NCBI RefSeq assembly: GCF_002093745.1
Contig: NZ_MTSB01000010.1
Coordinates: 124,001-188,000, forward strand
Reading direction: 5' to 3'
DNA length: 64,000 nt
From: Pseudomonas graminis
Lineage (GTDB): Bacteria > Pseudomonadota > Gammaproteobacteria > Pseudomonadales > Pseudomonadaceae
The position numbers and the translations under genes were made by a program. Position 1 is the first letter of the stretch; each line of letters starts with the position of its first letter. Shown in pieces: positions 34,800-43,575 of this stretch. The notes beneath the pieces were generated by a model. The model was not told the DNA's origin and searched no databases. It was given only the letters and a program-made list of their open reading frames with translations.

Positions 34800-36098
34800 A
34801 TGGACGTCACCGCAACTTTGAGCCTGGGCGATCCGCTGGAACCTGCACGCAAGGCCACTGCAGACATGCTGCAGAATCGCGAGCGCACCTACTCGCTGCC
34901 GCAGCCGTTCTACAGTGATGAACGGCTGTTTGAAATCGACATGCAGGAAATCTTTCATAAAGAGTGGCTGATCGCCGGGATGACTTGCGAGATCCCGACC
35001 AAGGGCAACTACCTGACGTTGCAGATCGGCAAGAATCCGATCCTGGTGGTCCGCGGCCCGGACGGCGCAGTCAATGCGTTCCATAACGTATGTCGCCATC
35101 GTGGCTCGCGTCTGTGTACAGCCGAGAAAGGCAAGGTCGCCAAGCTCGTCTGCCATTACCACCAGTGGACCTACGAACTCGACGGGCGCCTGCTGTATGC
35201 AGGCACCGAGATGGGCGACGACTTCGACATGAAGCAGTTCGGCCTCAAGCCGGTCCACGTCAAGACCGCAGGCGGTTACATTTTCATCAGCCTGGCGGAG
35301 AACCCGCCGGCCATCGATGAGTTCCTGTCGACCCTTCGGCACTACATGGAACCCTATGACATGGAAAACACCAAGGTGGCGGTGCAGACCACCTTGATGG
35401 AAAAAGCCAACTGGAAGCTGGTGCTGGAAAACAACCGTGAGTGCTACCACTGCGGCGGTTCGCACCCGGAACTGCTCAAGACCCTGCTGGAATGGGACGA
35501 CGTCACCGACCCGCGTGCCGATCAGGCATTCAAGGATCATGTGGCCGCATCCGCCGCAGCTTGGGACGCGGAGAAAATCCCCTACGCCCACGCCAGTTTC
35601 GGGCTGCGCAACCGCATCGTGCGCATGCCGTTGCTCAAGGGCACGGTCTCGATGACCCTGGACGGCAAGGTCGGCTGCAAGAAACTGATGGGCCGCATCC
35701 AGAACCCGGACTTGGGTTCGATGCGCATCCTGCATTTGCCGCACTCATGGAACCACTGCATGGGCGATCACATCATCGTGTTCACCGTCTGGCCCATCAG
35801 CGCGCAGGAAACCATGGTGACCACCAAGTGGATTGTCCACAAAGATGCAGTAGAAGGCGTGGACTACGACGTTGAGCGCATGCGACAGGTCTGGGATGCC
35901 ACCAATGACCAGGACCGTCGCCTGGCCGAAGAAAACCAGCGCGGCATCAACTCCACCGCCTATCAGCCCGGCCCTTACTCGAAAACCTATGAGTTCGGCG
36001 TGGTCAACTTCGTTGACTGGTACAGCTCGCGCATGCTGGAAAACCTTGGGGCAGAGCCTGCGCCTTATTTGAAGGGTGTGGCGGTGAATCACGAGTAA
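34800..36098 (+). CDS. gbcA: Glycine betaine monooxygenase, Rieske oxygenase subunit
   Basis: GbcA demethylates glycine betaine to dimethylglycine, releasing formaldehyde. The 432-residue product has a Rieske 2Fe-2S centre (CRHRGSRLC and CHYHQW) and a mononuclear iron domain with ENNRECYHCGGSHPEL. The open frame begins at 34728, but the ATG at 34800 follows GAGGG and matches the usual N terminus (MDVTATLSLGDP). GbcB, its reductase, is divergent. The demethylation chain continues with DgcA/DgcB at 41-46 kb. Confidence 0.94.
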   Translation: MDVTATLSLGDPLEPARKATADMLQNRERTYSLPQPFYSDERLFEIDMQEIFHKEWLIAGMTCEIPTKGNYLTLQIGKNPILVVRGPDGAVNAFHNVCRHRGSRLCTAEKGKVAKLVCHYHQWTYELDGRLLYAGTEMGDDFDMKQFGLKPVHVKTAGGYIFISLAENPPAIDEFLSTLRHYMEPYDMENTKVAVQTTLMEKANWKLVLENNRECYHCGGSHPELLKTLLEWDDVTDPRADQAFKDHVAASAAAWDAEKIPYAHASFGLRNRIVRMPLLKGTVSMTLDGKVGCKKLMGRIQNPDLGSMRILHLPHSWNHCMGDHIIVFTVWPISAQETMVTTKWIVHKDAVEGVDYDVERMRQVWDATNDQDRRLAEENQRGINSTAYQPGPYSKTYEFGVVNFVDWYSSRMLENLGAEPAPYLKGVAVNHE

Positions 36099-36341
36099 GG
36101 ATTGCCCCTACCTTTTTACTCTTGCTCGGGACGTTCGCGTTTCTTGTCGATACCGGCATTTCTGACAGTTACGCGAAACTCCTTCCCATGCTCAACTTGA
36201 GTCGCGGTGAATCGAATGCCTCAGGCACGATGGCCGGCGATTATCAGAGCTGTAGGACTGCTGAAATAACCAGACCCAAGGATCGGGCTGGACCGCGTGC
36301 CTGAAAACACTGTGTACATCCAACGGACGGAGACACGAACC

Positions 36342-38774
36342 ATGCTCAACCCTAACGTCATAAAGCAATATAAAAACAAGAAAATCGATGCAGCCTCTGA
36401 CATGCCGGACATCAGAGGCAAGAAGATACTGATGGGCTTCTGGCATAACTGGGGTTCTGAACCGGGCCAGGGTTACCAGCAGGGTCTGTTCAAGGAAATG
36501 GCGCTGACTGACATTCCAAAAGAATATAACGTTGTGGCCGTGGCGTTCATGAAAGGCGCTGGCATCCCCACCTTCAAGCCCTATAACCTGAGCGACGCTG
36601 ACTTTCGCGACCAGGTGGCGCAACTGAATGCGCAAGGCCGTGCGGTGCTGATTTCCCTCGGCGGGGCTGATGCGCATATCGAGCTATGCACTGGCCAGGA
36701 AGAAGCGCTGGCGTATGAAATCATTCGTTTGGTTGAAGTCTATGGCTTTGACGGTCTGGACATCGACCTTGAGCAAGCCGCCATTACGTTTGCCGATAAC
36801 CAGACCGTATTGCCAGCGGCACTGAGAATGGTACGCGAGCATTACGAAACCGAAGGGAAGCATTTCATCATCAGCATGGCACCGGAGTTCCCCTACCTGA
36901 GAGCCCCTCAAAAACTGGCGATCTTTAACGAGATCAGGAAGTACTTTCCCTTCCTGAACCCGCTGGTGTCGTTTCTTGAATCGCTTAGAACCCAAGGTGC
37001 GTACATCAAATATATCGAAGCGCTGGAGGACATTTACGACTTCATCGCACCCCAGTATTACAACCAGGGGGGTGACGGTGTCTGGGTCGATGAGCTGAAC
37101 ATGTGGGTCACTCAAAGCAACGATGCCCTGAAGAAAGAGTTTCTTTACTACCTGACCGATAGTTTGATCCACGGTACACGTACCTACACAAAAATCCCGG
37201 CCGACAGGCTGGCTATCGGTCTACCCACCAACAGAGACGCCGCCGCTTCCGGTTACGTGATTGATATTAATCACGTCAAAAATGCACTGAAAGAGCTGGA
37301 GGACGCTGGTAATCCTATTCGCGGTCTGATGACCTGGTCAGTCAACTGGGATGCCGGAAAAAACAAGGCAGGTGAGGAATACAACTGGGAATTCAAGAAT
37401 CGTTATGGCTACTTGACCGGAGGTGAGACGCCTGTGCCTGACACACCGTCAGTGCCTGCCGGCCTCAAATCAACCGAACAGACTCCGACATCGGTGACAC
37501 TGAGCTGGTCGCCCTCGACAGGCGCGCACCCGATCCGGCAATACGAGTTGCGCCGCAACAACAGCGACGCCCTGTTCTCGGACAGCCCAGCTTACACTGA
37601 TACCGGCCTTCAGCCTGGCACCACTTACAGCTACCAGGTGCGTGCGATAGATGTCATGGGCAACACCTCTGCATTTTCCGCAGCGCTCAGCGTACTGACG
37701 CAGGGGCAAGGCGGAGGTAATACAAAACCGACCGCGCCCGTTTTGAGCCTTGAAGAGGTCACAGAAAACAGCGTAACGCTGACATGGACGGAGTCCACCA
37801 GTAACAGCGAAATCAAAACGTATGTCGTTGAACGGGATGGCTGGCCTTTAGAAATAACCTGGAGTATCGAGACTCGCTACGTCGATAACAACCTCATTCC
37901 CAGTACCAACTATGAATACCGCGTCTTTGCGCAGGATGCCGAATCTGAGTATTCACCGCCCGGTAATTTGCTGAAGGTCCGGACCGGTGACGGCCCGCCT
38001 GTACCCCTCAACCCCCCAGAGCCTGATGACTTGAGATCAACCGTACAGACCACATCGTCGGTGACGCTGGAGTGGAGCCTTGTCGAACACCCTCATGGTC
38101 CGGTTGTCTATGAACTGGTCAGGGATAAGGTCCCGCTGGGTACAGTCGAAAAGCCTCCTTTTACCGACACAGGGCTCTCGCAAAGCCACCTGTATGGTTA
38201 TCAGATCAAGGCAACGGACAGTCTGGGGAACAGTTCCATACTGTCTGAAGAAATCCTGGCGACAACCAAGAGTGTGCCATCTCCTGATCGGCCTAACCCT
38301 CCTGAAAACCTGCGTCAGACAGGCGCAACGGCGACCAGTGTTTCATTACAGTGGGACAAGCCTCAAAGCCCCTCGAAAAATGGGAACACGCTCTCAAGCC
38401 CTACTGAAGTAGCGTCTTACCATGTTTACTACATCGGCGGTAAAACAGTGAATCTTGATTCAACGACGTTCACGTACACCGCTGAAGGGCTGACCGCTGG
38501 CAAGATGTACCAGTTTTTGATAGGCGCGCGGAATATAGACTCAGACCTATCTGGCCCCAGCAATGTTGTGCAGGCGTTCACCAGCGCGGCATTGGACGAG
38601 TGGGCACAGAATGTTGAATACGTGAAAGGCGATAAGGTGACGTATAACGGCGCTACTTATATCTGCATCAATCCTCACCGCTCACAATCAGACTGGGCGC
38701 CAGGCAGTGCGCCGACCTTATGGGAGCTCTGGGTAGAGAAGGTGTATCGCGACCTCCCAAAAGAATGGCAGTGA
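36342..38774 (+). CDS. GH18 chitinase with FN3 repeats and a chitin-binding module
   Basis: This 810-residue protein has a GH18 catalytic domain (residues 25-360) with the catalytic motif FDGLDIDLEQ (acid Glu144), MAPEFPY and QYYN, then four fibronectin type III modules (about 366-453, 463-548, 555-643 and 650-748), and a CBM5/12-type module (about 754-800, EYVKGDKVTYNGATYIC). The ATG at 36342 follows ACGGAG; a GTG at 36297 would add 15 residues. No signal peptide is seen in either form. GC content looks lower than in flanking genes, which fits acquisition by transfer. A terminator follows. Confidence 0.88.
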   Translation: MLNPNVIKQYKNKKIDAASDMPDIRGKKILMGFWHNWGSEPGQGYQQGLFKEMALTDIPKEYNVVAVAFMKGAGIPTFKPYNLSDADFRDQVAQLNAQGRAVLISLGGADAHIELCTGQEEALAYEIIRLVEVYGFDGLDIDLEQAAITFADNQTVLPAALRMVREHYETEGKHFIISMAPEFPYLRAPQKLAIFNEIRKYFPFLNPLVSFLESLRTQGAYIKYIEALEDIYDFIAPQYYNQGGDGVWVDELNMWVTQSNDALKKEFLYYLTDSLIHGTRTYTKIPADRLAIGLPTNRDAAASGYVIDINHVKNALKELEDAGNPIRGLMTWSVNWDAGKNKAGEEYNWEFKNRYGYLTGGETPVPDTPSVPAGLKSTEQTPTSVTLSWSPSTGAHPIRQYELRRNNSDALFSDSPAYTDTGLQPGTTYSYQVRAIDVMGNTSAFSAALSVLTQGQGGGNTKPTAPVLSLEEVTENSVTLTWTESTSNSEIKTYVVERDGWPLEITWSIETRYVDNNLIPSTNYEYRVFAQDAESEYSPPGNLLKVRTGDGPPVPLNPPEPDDLRSTVQTTSSVTLEWSLVEHPHGPVVYELVRDKVPLGTVEKPPFTDTGLSQSHLYGYQIKATDSLGNSSILSEEILATTKSVPSPDRPNPPENLRQTGATATSVSLQWDKPQSPSKNGNTLSSPTEVASYHVYYIGGKTVNLDSTTFTYTAEGLTAGKMYQFLIGARNIDSDLSGPSNVVQAFTSAALDEWAQNVEYVKGDKVTYNGATYICINPHRSQSDWAPGSAPTLWELWVEKVYRDLPKEWQ

Positions 38775-38839
38775 TCCCGGTACTGACACATGCCTGCCGT
38801 AATCGCTCATGAAAAGGGCGCGGTAGCGCAATGATGAAG

Positions 38840-38887
38840 CGACTTATCCACAGAGCCTCAGGGTATTCATGGATAAGTCGTTTTTTT
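38840..38887 (+). terminator. Rho-independent terminator of the chitinase gene, with a DnaA-box-like arm
   Basis: CGACTTATCCA and TGGATAAGTCG form a perfect 11-bp stem with a 19-base loop and a T7 tail (38881-38887). It lies 66 bp after the chitinase stop. The left arm and first loop bases contain the 9-mer TTATCCACA (38844-38852), making the hairpin part of the DnaA-box cluster. Confidence 0.85.
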
Positions 38888-39011
38888 AAGGGCCAGATAG
38901 CTCGGAGATCAATGGTTTATCCGAGCTACTTTTCAGGCAAGCCGCTGTCTATTTTTTGCTCAAACGGCTGCAACCGGCGTTTTTAGTGGCGTACAGAAGA
39001 ACGCAAACACC

Positions 39012-39396
39012 TTATCCACAGAGACACCAACAGGCTTTGGGCATAACTTTATAAACGCAAGCGCTGCTGTGGACAACGTTCAGAATGGCTGGAAAGAATG
39101 CGACTGAATGAATACGACACCCTCAGCGCCAAGCCCTGATCACTTTTTGAACGATTCTTTAGAAGCCTCTGTTTAAAAGGCTTCCAGACGACCATGAACA
39201 ACTTATCAACAGGCAGGCCAACAGGGATTGTGGGCAAGTCAGACGTACTTTTTGTACAGCCTCCGAAAAAAACCAATAAAAATAATGGCTTAAGCTGATC
39301 GTTTTTTGAACAGCATGACACAGACCACGTTTTACAAGGGCTTCAGGCTTTCACAAACATATTATCCACAGCCGCACGCACAGAGATTGTGCGTAA
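39012..39396 (+). repeat. 35-bp inverted DnaA-box element, three copies
   Basis: Three copies (39012-39046, 39203-39237 and 39362-39396) share one geometry: a plus-strand box (TTATCCACA, TTATCAACA, TTATCCACA), and starting exactly 26 bases later a minus-strand box-like 9-mer (TGGGCATAA, TGTGGGCAA, TGTGCGTAA). An ACAG begins 18 bases after each plus box. The spacer between copies is 144-156 bp and otherwise AT-rich. It occupies the 643-bp chitinase-etfB gap, which has no gene. Confidence 0.7.
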
Positions 39397-39417
39397 GTGC
39401 AGCGAAGCAACCGCGCC

Positions 39418-40224
39418 TCACCTCAAAACCCCCTCATCGACCAACAGTTTCAGGATGGCAGCCGCTCCTTCATCAGGGTGTACGCCCTTCAACACCTGCC
39501 CACCGCCCCCACTTGCCTTGGCGGTGGCCGCTTTCATACGATCAGCACCGCTCTTGGCCTTGATGACTTTCAGACGTTTCGGCCGTGGCCTGGCGGCTTG
39601 CAGCGCGTGGTCAGTGAATAACTCATCGACCACCCTTTGAGTCTCACTGACGTCCAGCGCGCCGCGCTGCGCAGGGCCGAACGCACTTTGTCGGGGTTTG
39701 GGAGCTGCGTTATCCACAGTTGCCACAAACGGCAAGCGAACCTTGAGGCGGCGACGTTGACCACGCGGCAGGGCTTGCAGCACCAGCGCAGTGCCGTTAT
39801 CCAGTGACTCGACCTCTGCCAGCCCTGTCACCACTGGCCAGCCGAGGCCCTCGGCCAGCAGAAATGGCAGCATGCCAGAGCCTTCACCGGTTTCAGCCTG
39901 GCTGCCGGCCAACACCAACTGCGCACCCGAGTCGCGTATGTACTCCGTCAACGCGAACAGTGCATCGTCACCGTCTGCCTGCTCAAGCACATGCAGCTCG
40001 CTCAAGCCCATTCCCAGGTAGGCGCGCAAGGCGGGTTCTTCAGGATTGCCGGCATGCAACACTTGCAAGTTATCCCCAGCCAGCTGCAAGCCAAGCTCTA
40101 CTGCGCGTGCGTCCTGTTCAGCGCGTCGCGCCCGACCGGATGTCGGGTGCGCGCCCACAGAAACAAGGCCGATGACGGACACCGCCGGTTTATCCACAGA
40201 CGAATCATTCAGTTCAGGCTGCAT
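39418..40224 (-). CDS. etfB: Electron transfer flavoprotein beta subunit (betaine cluster)
   Basis: This 268-residue ETF beta subunit should pair with EtfA upstream to carry electrons from dimethylglycine demethylation to the respiratory chain. Visible are the family core SELHVLEQADGDDALFAL, GSQAETGEGSGMLPFLLA and PRGQRRRLKVRLPFVATV. The ATG at 40224 is preferred to a GTG one codon earlier. It overlaps the end of etfA by 11 bp. It is a paralogue-type protein of the glycine-betaine cluster, not the general ETF. Two DnaA-box 9-mers lie within it. Confidence 0.88.
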   Translation of the reverse strand: MQPELNDSSVDKPAVSVIGLVSVGAHPTSGRARRAEQDARAVELGLQLAGDNLQVLHAGNPEEPALRAYLGMGLSELHVLEQADGDDALFALTEYIRDSGAQLVLAGSQAETGEGSGMLPFLLAEGLGWPVVTGLAEVESLDNGTALVLQALPRGQRRRLKVRLPFVATVDNAAPKPRQSAFGPAQRGALDVSETQRVVDELFTDHALQAARPRPKRLKVIKAKSGADRMKAATAKASGGGGQVLKGVHPDEGAAAILKLLVDEGVLR

Positions 40225-41434
40225 CACGCGTCTCCCCGTTACGCCATGCGTCGACCGCTGCGATCAAGGCCCTCAGGATGTCGGCACTGTCACCAATCAC
40301 TGACAAGTCAGCACGCTTGATCATGTCGCAGCCTGGGTCCAGATTGATCGCAATGACCTTGTCGCAGGCACCGATACCTTGCAGGTGCTGGATGGCCCCG
40401 GAAATACCCACAGCCAGATAAACCCGTGCCGTGACCCACGTGCCGCTCGCGCCCACCTGACGCTCACGTCCCATGTAACCGTCGTCCACCGCCACCCTAG
40501 AGGCACCCTCAGTTGCGCCGAGCGCCATCGCTGTGCGGTGAAAAAGATCCCAGTCCTTGACGCCATTACCGCCCGACAGAATGAACTCTGCTTCAGCCAT
40601 GGGGATAACGGCAGGATCGACAGCAACCGCGCCAAGGTCCTCGATACGCGGCAGGCTACGCGCCACGTCTGTGGATAACTCGACGGGCAATGCTTCATGC
40701 CGGGTTTCGCTGACAGGCTCGGCGCACTCGACAGCGGCCAGAATGAGACGTGCCAATGGCCGAACCAGGTCTTCACGCCCTGCCCCGGCGCGACTGATGC
40801 ACTGTTGGTCTTTGATCTGCCAGACGCGCGTCGCGGGGCGCTCGCCGAGGCTGGCTGCAAAACGTCTTCCCAGTTCGCCACCGCCAGTGCGGCTGTCAGG
40901 AAGTAACCAGTGCCGCGGGCTGAACTGGTTATCCACAGCACACAGCCCTTGCACACGTTGCTCAGGTGAATAACCGCTGAACGCATTGCCGTCGAGCAGC
41001 AACAGGCGATCCACCCCCGACGTATCGAACGCGGTCTCTTTATGTTCGCCGAACACAACCGCCAGCACTGCGCCGTCGGCACCCGCCAACTGGCGCGCCA
41101 GGCCCAGCAGGTCGCGGTCATGGCTGGTCAATCGACCGCCGACCATGTCGGGAACAACGCTGATGTAGAACGCTGGCTCGGCCACCGCGAACAGCGGCAG
41201 CTGGACCTCGGCTGCGACCGAGCGCCTGACGGTGCCGCCCTGTTGCGCGCCACTGCGGTCGATGCGCTTGATACCGTTCGGCCCCATGAAGCCCAGGCCA
41301 TGCACGTTCTTGCGCATCAACCCGTTTGGCCCCATCCAGCTGCTTTGCGCAGGTTGCATCGCCGCGTGCAGCGGGTGCAGACGATTGCGGGTAATCCATT
41401 CGGCCCGCGGATCGCGGCGGATAATATCGCTCAT
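40214..41434 (-). CDS. etfA: Electron transfer flavoprotein alpha subunit (betaine cluster)
   Basis: This 406-residue ETF alpha subunit has an N-terminal extension (residues 1-70 with KNVHGLGFMGPNGIKR) and the FAD-binding C terminus (YLAVGISGAIQHLQGIG, NLDPGCDMIKRADLSVIGD). It lies between dgcB (TGATG overlap) and etfB (11-bp overlap), so translation is tightly coupled. It likely accepts electrons from DgcA/DgcB. The 9-mer TTATCCACA occurs inside on both strands; on one it forces a rare TTA leucine codon. Confidence 0.88.
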   Translation of the reverse strand: MSDIIRRDPRAEWITRNRLHPLHAAMQPAQSSWMGPNGLMRKNVHGLGFMGPNGIKRIDRSGAQQGGTVRRSVAAEVQLPLFAVAEPAFYISVVPDMVGGRLTSHDRDLLGLARQLAGADGAVLAVVFGEHKETAFDTSGVDRLLLLDGNAFSGYSPEQRVQGLCAVDNQFSPRHWLLPDSRTGGGELGRRFAASLGERPATRVWQIKDQQCISRAGAGREDLVRPLARLILAAVECAEPVSETRHEALPVELSTDVARSLPRIEDLGAVAVDPAVIPMAEAEFILSGGNGVKDWDLFHRTAMALGATEGASRVAVDDGYMGRERQVGASGTWVTARVYLAVGISGAIQHLQGIGACDKVIAINLDPGCDMIKRADLSVIGDSADILRALIAAVDAWRNGETRDAA

Positions 41435-43392
41435 CAGAGCACCTCCGCAGGTTCACGTTTTGCAGAGGCCGGGCTGGGGATAACGTCATCGATCAGCGCG
41501 TCAGCCACCAGTTCGGCAATGTCCTTGATGGGCGGACGCGGTTCGACAACACCTTCGAGCATGGCCGTGCATTGTGGACAACCCACTGCCACCAGCTCGG
41601 CGGCGGTCTCGCGAATGTCTTCCATGCGCATGTCGGGAACTCGCTGTCTGCCGGGGATATCAGTAATGGGCGCGCCGCCACCGCCACCACAGCAACGAGA
41701 GCGAAAGCCCGAGCGCTGCATTTCCTGGAGGTCGATCCCGAGCGCACGCAGCACATCGCGTGGCGCTTCATATTCGCCGTTGTAACGGCCCAGGTAACAC
41801 GGGTCGTGATAGGTCACGCGGGTGCCTTTGTGCTGACTCAGGTTCAGTGCGCCGCTCTTGATCAACTCAGCCATGAACGTGCTGTGGTGCTGCACCTGAT
41901 AGTCGCCTCCCAGCGCGCCGTATTCGTTTTTCAGCACATGAAAGCTGTGCGGGTCGCAGGTGACGATGCGCTTGAAGCGGTAGTGAGCCAGGGTCTGGAT
42001 GTTGCGGCGGGCGAGCATCTGAAACGTCGCTTCATCGCCCAGACGTCGTGCCACGTCGCCACTGTCCCGCTCTTCGAGGCCCAGCACGGCGAAATCGACC
42101 TTGGCCGCTTTGAGGACTTTGACGAAGGCACGCAGGGTGCGTTGATTGCGCATATCGAAGGCGCCATCGCCGACCCAGAACAGCACGTCAGCGGTCTTGC
42201 ATTCGCTGAGCAGCTTCAGGTTCAGATCCGCCGCCCAGTTCATCCGCCCGCCCGGTGCGAAACCGCCGGGGTTGTCGGTGGCGATCAGGTTATCCAGTAC
42301 TTCGGCGCCCTTGTTCGGCGTCGCGCCTTTTTCCAGGGTCAGGTAACGGCGCATGTCGACGATGGCATCAACATGCTCGATCATCATCGGGCACTCTTCG
42401 ACACACGCACGGCACGTGGTGCAGGACCACAACGTCTCGGCGTCCACCAGACCGTTGACGATAGGCTGATGCGGATGGCCGCCATGCTCGCCCAGCGGCT
42501 TGCCTTTGCCGTCCAGCGATGGATACGGGCTGCCGGCGAATTTCGCGTCGGTGCCACCGGCCAGACCGACGACCATGTCCTGAATCAGCTTCTTGGGGTT
42601 CAGCGGCTGACCTGCCGCAAACGCCGGGCACGCGGCTTCACATTTGCCGCACTGTACGCAGGCGTCGAAGCCCAGCAGTTGATTCCAGGTGAAGTCTTGA
42701 GGTTTCTCCACACCCAACGGAGCAGTCCGGTCGTTCAGGTCCAGCGGTTTCAAGCCGGTGGAGCGTCCGCCGCCAAAGCGCTCGGCGCGCCGGTGCCAGG
42801 CCAGGTGCAAGGCACCGGCAAAGGCGTGCTTCATCGGCCCGCCCCAGGTCATGCCGAAAAACAGTTCGCTCACGCCCCACAGCACGCCCAACCCAAGGAC
42901 GACCACCAGCACCCAGCCGCCGAAATGCTCTGGGAGAATGCCGGCAACCGGCAACGTGACCAGAAAAAAGCTCGCGGAAAACGCCATCAGGCTTTTCGGC
43001 AGGCGCATCCACGGGCCTTTCGACAGGCGCGCAGGCGGGTTGAGACGACGACGGTAGACAAACACCGCGCCGACGAACATGACCGCCGTCATCAGCAGCA
43101 GCGCGTAGCCAAGCACGCGGTTATGCAGACCGAAACCATGCACCAGAATCGCCAGCACTATCGAGGCGACGGCTCCGCCCGCGGTGGCTACGTGGGTGTT
43201 GGCGATATATTTGTCGCGTGCGACCACATGATGGAGATCGACCATGTAACGCTTGGGCATGGCCAGCAGACCGCCGAGCAGATCGACTTTCGCAGGCCGG
43301 CCGTTACGCCACATGTTTACCCGCCGCCATGCGCCCAGCGCCGCGAGGGCCAGGGCGCTGAACAGCAGGATGGGAAGAAGGGTGTCTAGCAT
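41434..43392 (-). CDS. dgcB: Dimethylglycine demethylase iron-sulfur subunit
   Basis: DgcB is a membrane-associated iron-sulfur protein of 652 residues. The first 220 hold about five membrane helices (MLDTLLPILLFSALALAALG start). Two 4Fe-4S motifs (CVQCGKCEAACP and CTTCRACVEECP) and two CCG domains (with CCGGGGGAP) follow. The ATG at 43392 is used by relatives; the frame extends to 43428. It overlaps etfA by one base and lies downstream of dgcA, separated by about 185 bp with a REP-like sequence. Confidence 0.92.
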   Translation of the reverse strand: MLDTLLPILLFSALALAALGAWRRVNMWRNGRPAKVDLLGGLLAMPKRYMVDLHHVVARDKYIANTHVATAGGAVASIVLAILVHGFGLHNRVLGYALLLMTAVMFVGAVFVYRRRLNPPARLSKGPWMRLPKSLMAFSASFFLVTLPVAGILPEHFGGWVLVVVLGLGVLWGVSELFFGMTWGGPMKHAFAGALHLAWHRRAERFGGGRSTGLKPLDLNDRTAPLGVEKPQDFTWNQLLGFDACVQCGKCEAACPAFAAGQPLNPKKLIQDMVVGLAGGTDAKFAGSPYPSLDGKGKPLGEHGGHPHQPIVNGLVDAETLWSCTTCRACVEECPMMIEHVDAIVDMRRYLTLEKGATPNKGAEVLDNLIATDNPGGFAPGGRMNWAADLNLKLLSECKTADVLFWVGDGAFDMRNQRTLRAFVKVLKAAKVDFAVLGLEERDSGDVARRLGDEATFQMLARRNIQTLAHYRFKRIVTCDPHSFHVLKNEYGALGGDYQVQHHSTFMAELIKSGALNLSQHKGTRVTYHDPCYLGRYNGEYEAPRDVLRALGIDLQEMQRSGFRSRCCGGGGGAPITDIPGRQRVPDMRMEDIRETAAELVAVGCPQCTAMLEGVVEPRPPIKDIAELVADALIDDVIPSPASAKREPAEVL

Positions 43393-43518
43393 CTGAAGCT
43401 CCAAAGACGAAGCGATCCTGTAGGCCAACTTATCTGGACGCCTTGCGGGAACGAGCCATATGACGCCTCGCTTGCTCGTGAAAGCAGCGGATCAACCGGT
43501 GTGCTGGCGGATCCACTG

Positions 43519-43570
43519 CATTCGCGGACACGTCCGCTCCCACGGCCTGCGGCCAGAATCAAAAGCAGGC
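43519..43570. repeat. Single REP half-element in the dgcA-dgcB spacer
   Basis: On the minus strand this reads CTGCTTTTGATTCTGGCCGC, AGGCCGTGGGAGCGGACGTG and TCCGCGAATGC. It is a single copy of the element found as an array at 48.4-49.2 kb, with GGAC/GTCC arms. It is inside an operon, so it may alter mRNA processing or stability. Confidence 0.75.
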
Positions 43571-43575
43571 GAGAC

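Larger units (their letters stand above)
38844..40937. promoter_or_regulatory. DnaA-box cluster (seven exact TTATCCACA)
   Basis: Exact boxes occur at 38844, 39012, 39362, 39710, 40190 and 40929 on the plus strand and at 40670-40678 on the minus strand. Near matches are TTGTCCACA (39068, minus), TTATCAACA (39203) and TTATCCCCA (40070 plus; 40600 and 41475 minus). A random 9-mer would be expected about once per 131 kb over both strands. In etfB/etfA the box reads in different frames and on both strands. No DnaA, gyrB or rpmH gene is nearby, so a titration or control site is more likely than oriC. Confidence 0.65.

Noticed and set aside
34838..34870. GGAACC followed by CCAC, resembling a HrpL (hrp) box
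   Set aside because: The spacing is about 11 bases instead of 15-16 and it lies within the gbcA coding region.
36122..36304. 60-codon frame before the chitinase gene
   Set aside because: It has no ribosome-binding site or recognisable product and lies in an ordinary promoter-length spacer.
38844..40937. Chromosomal replication origin
   Set aside because: DnaA boxes are many, but dnaA, dnaN, gyrB, rpmH and parAB-type genes are absent, so oriC itself is unlikely.
41572..43389. Long open frame opposite dgcB on the plus strand (605 codons)
   Set aside because: It is histidine- and glutamine-rich in the way expected of an antisense frame, with no domain and no support from spacing.
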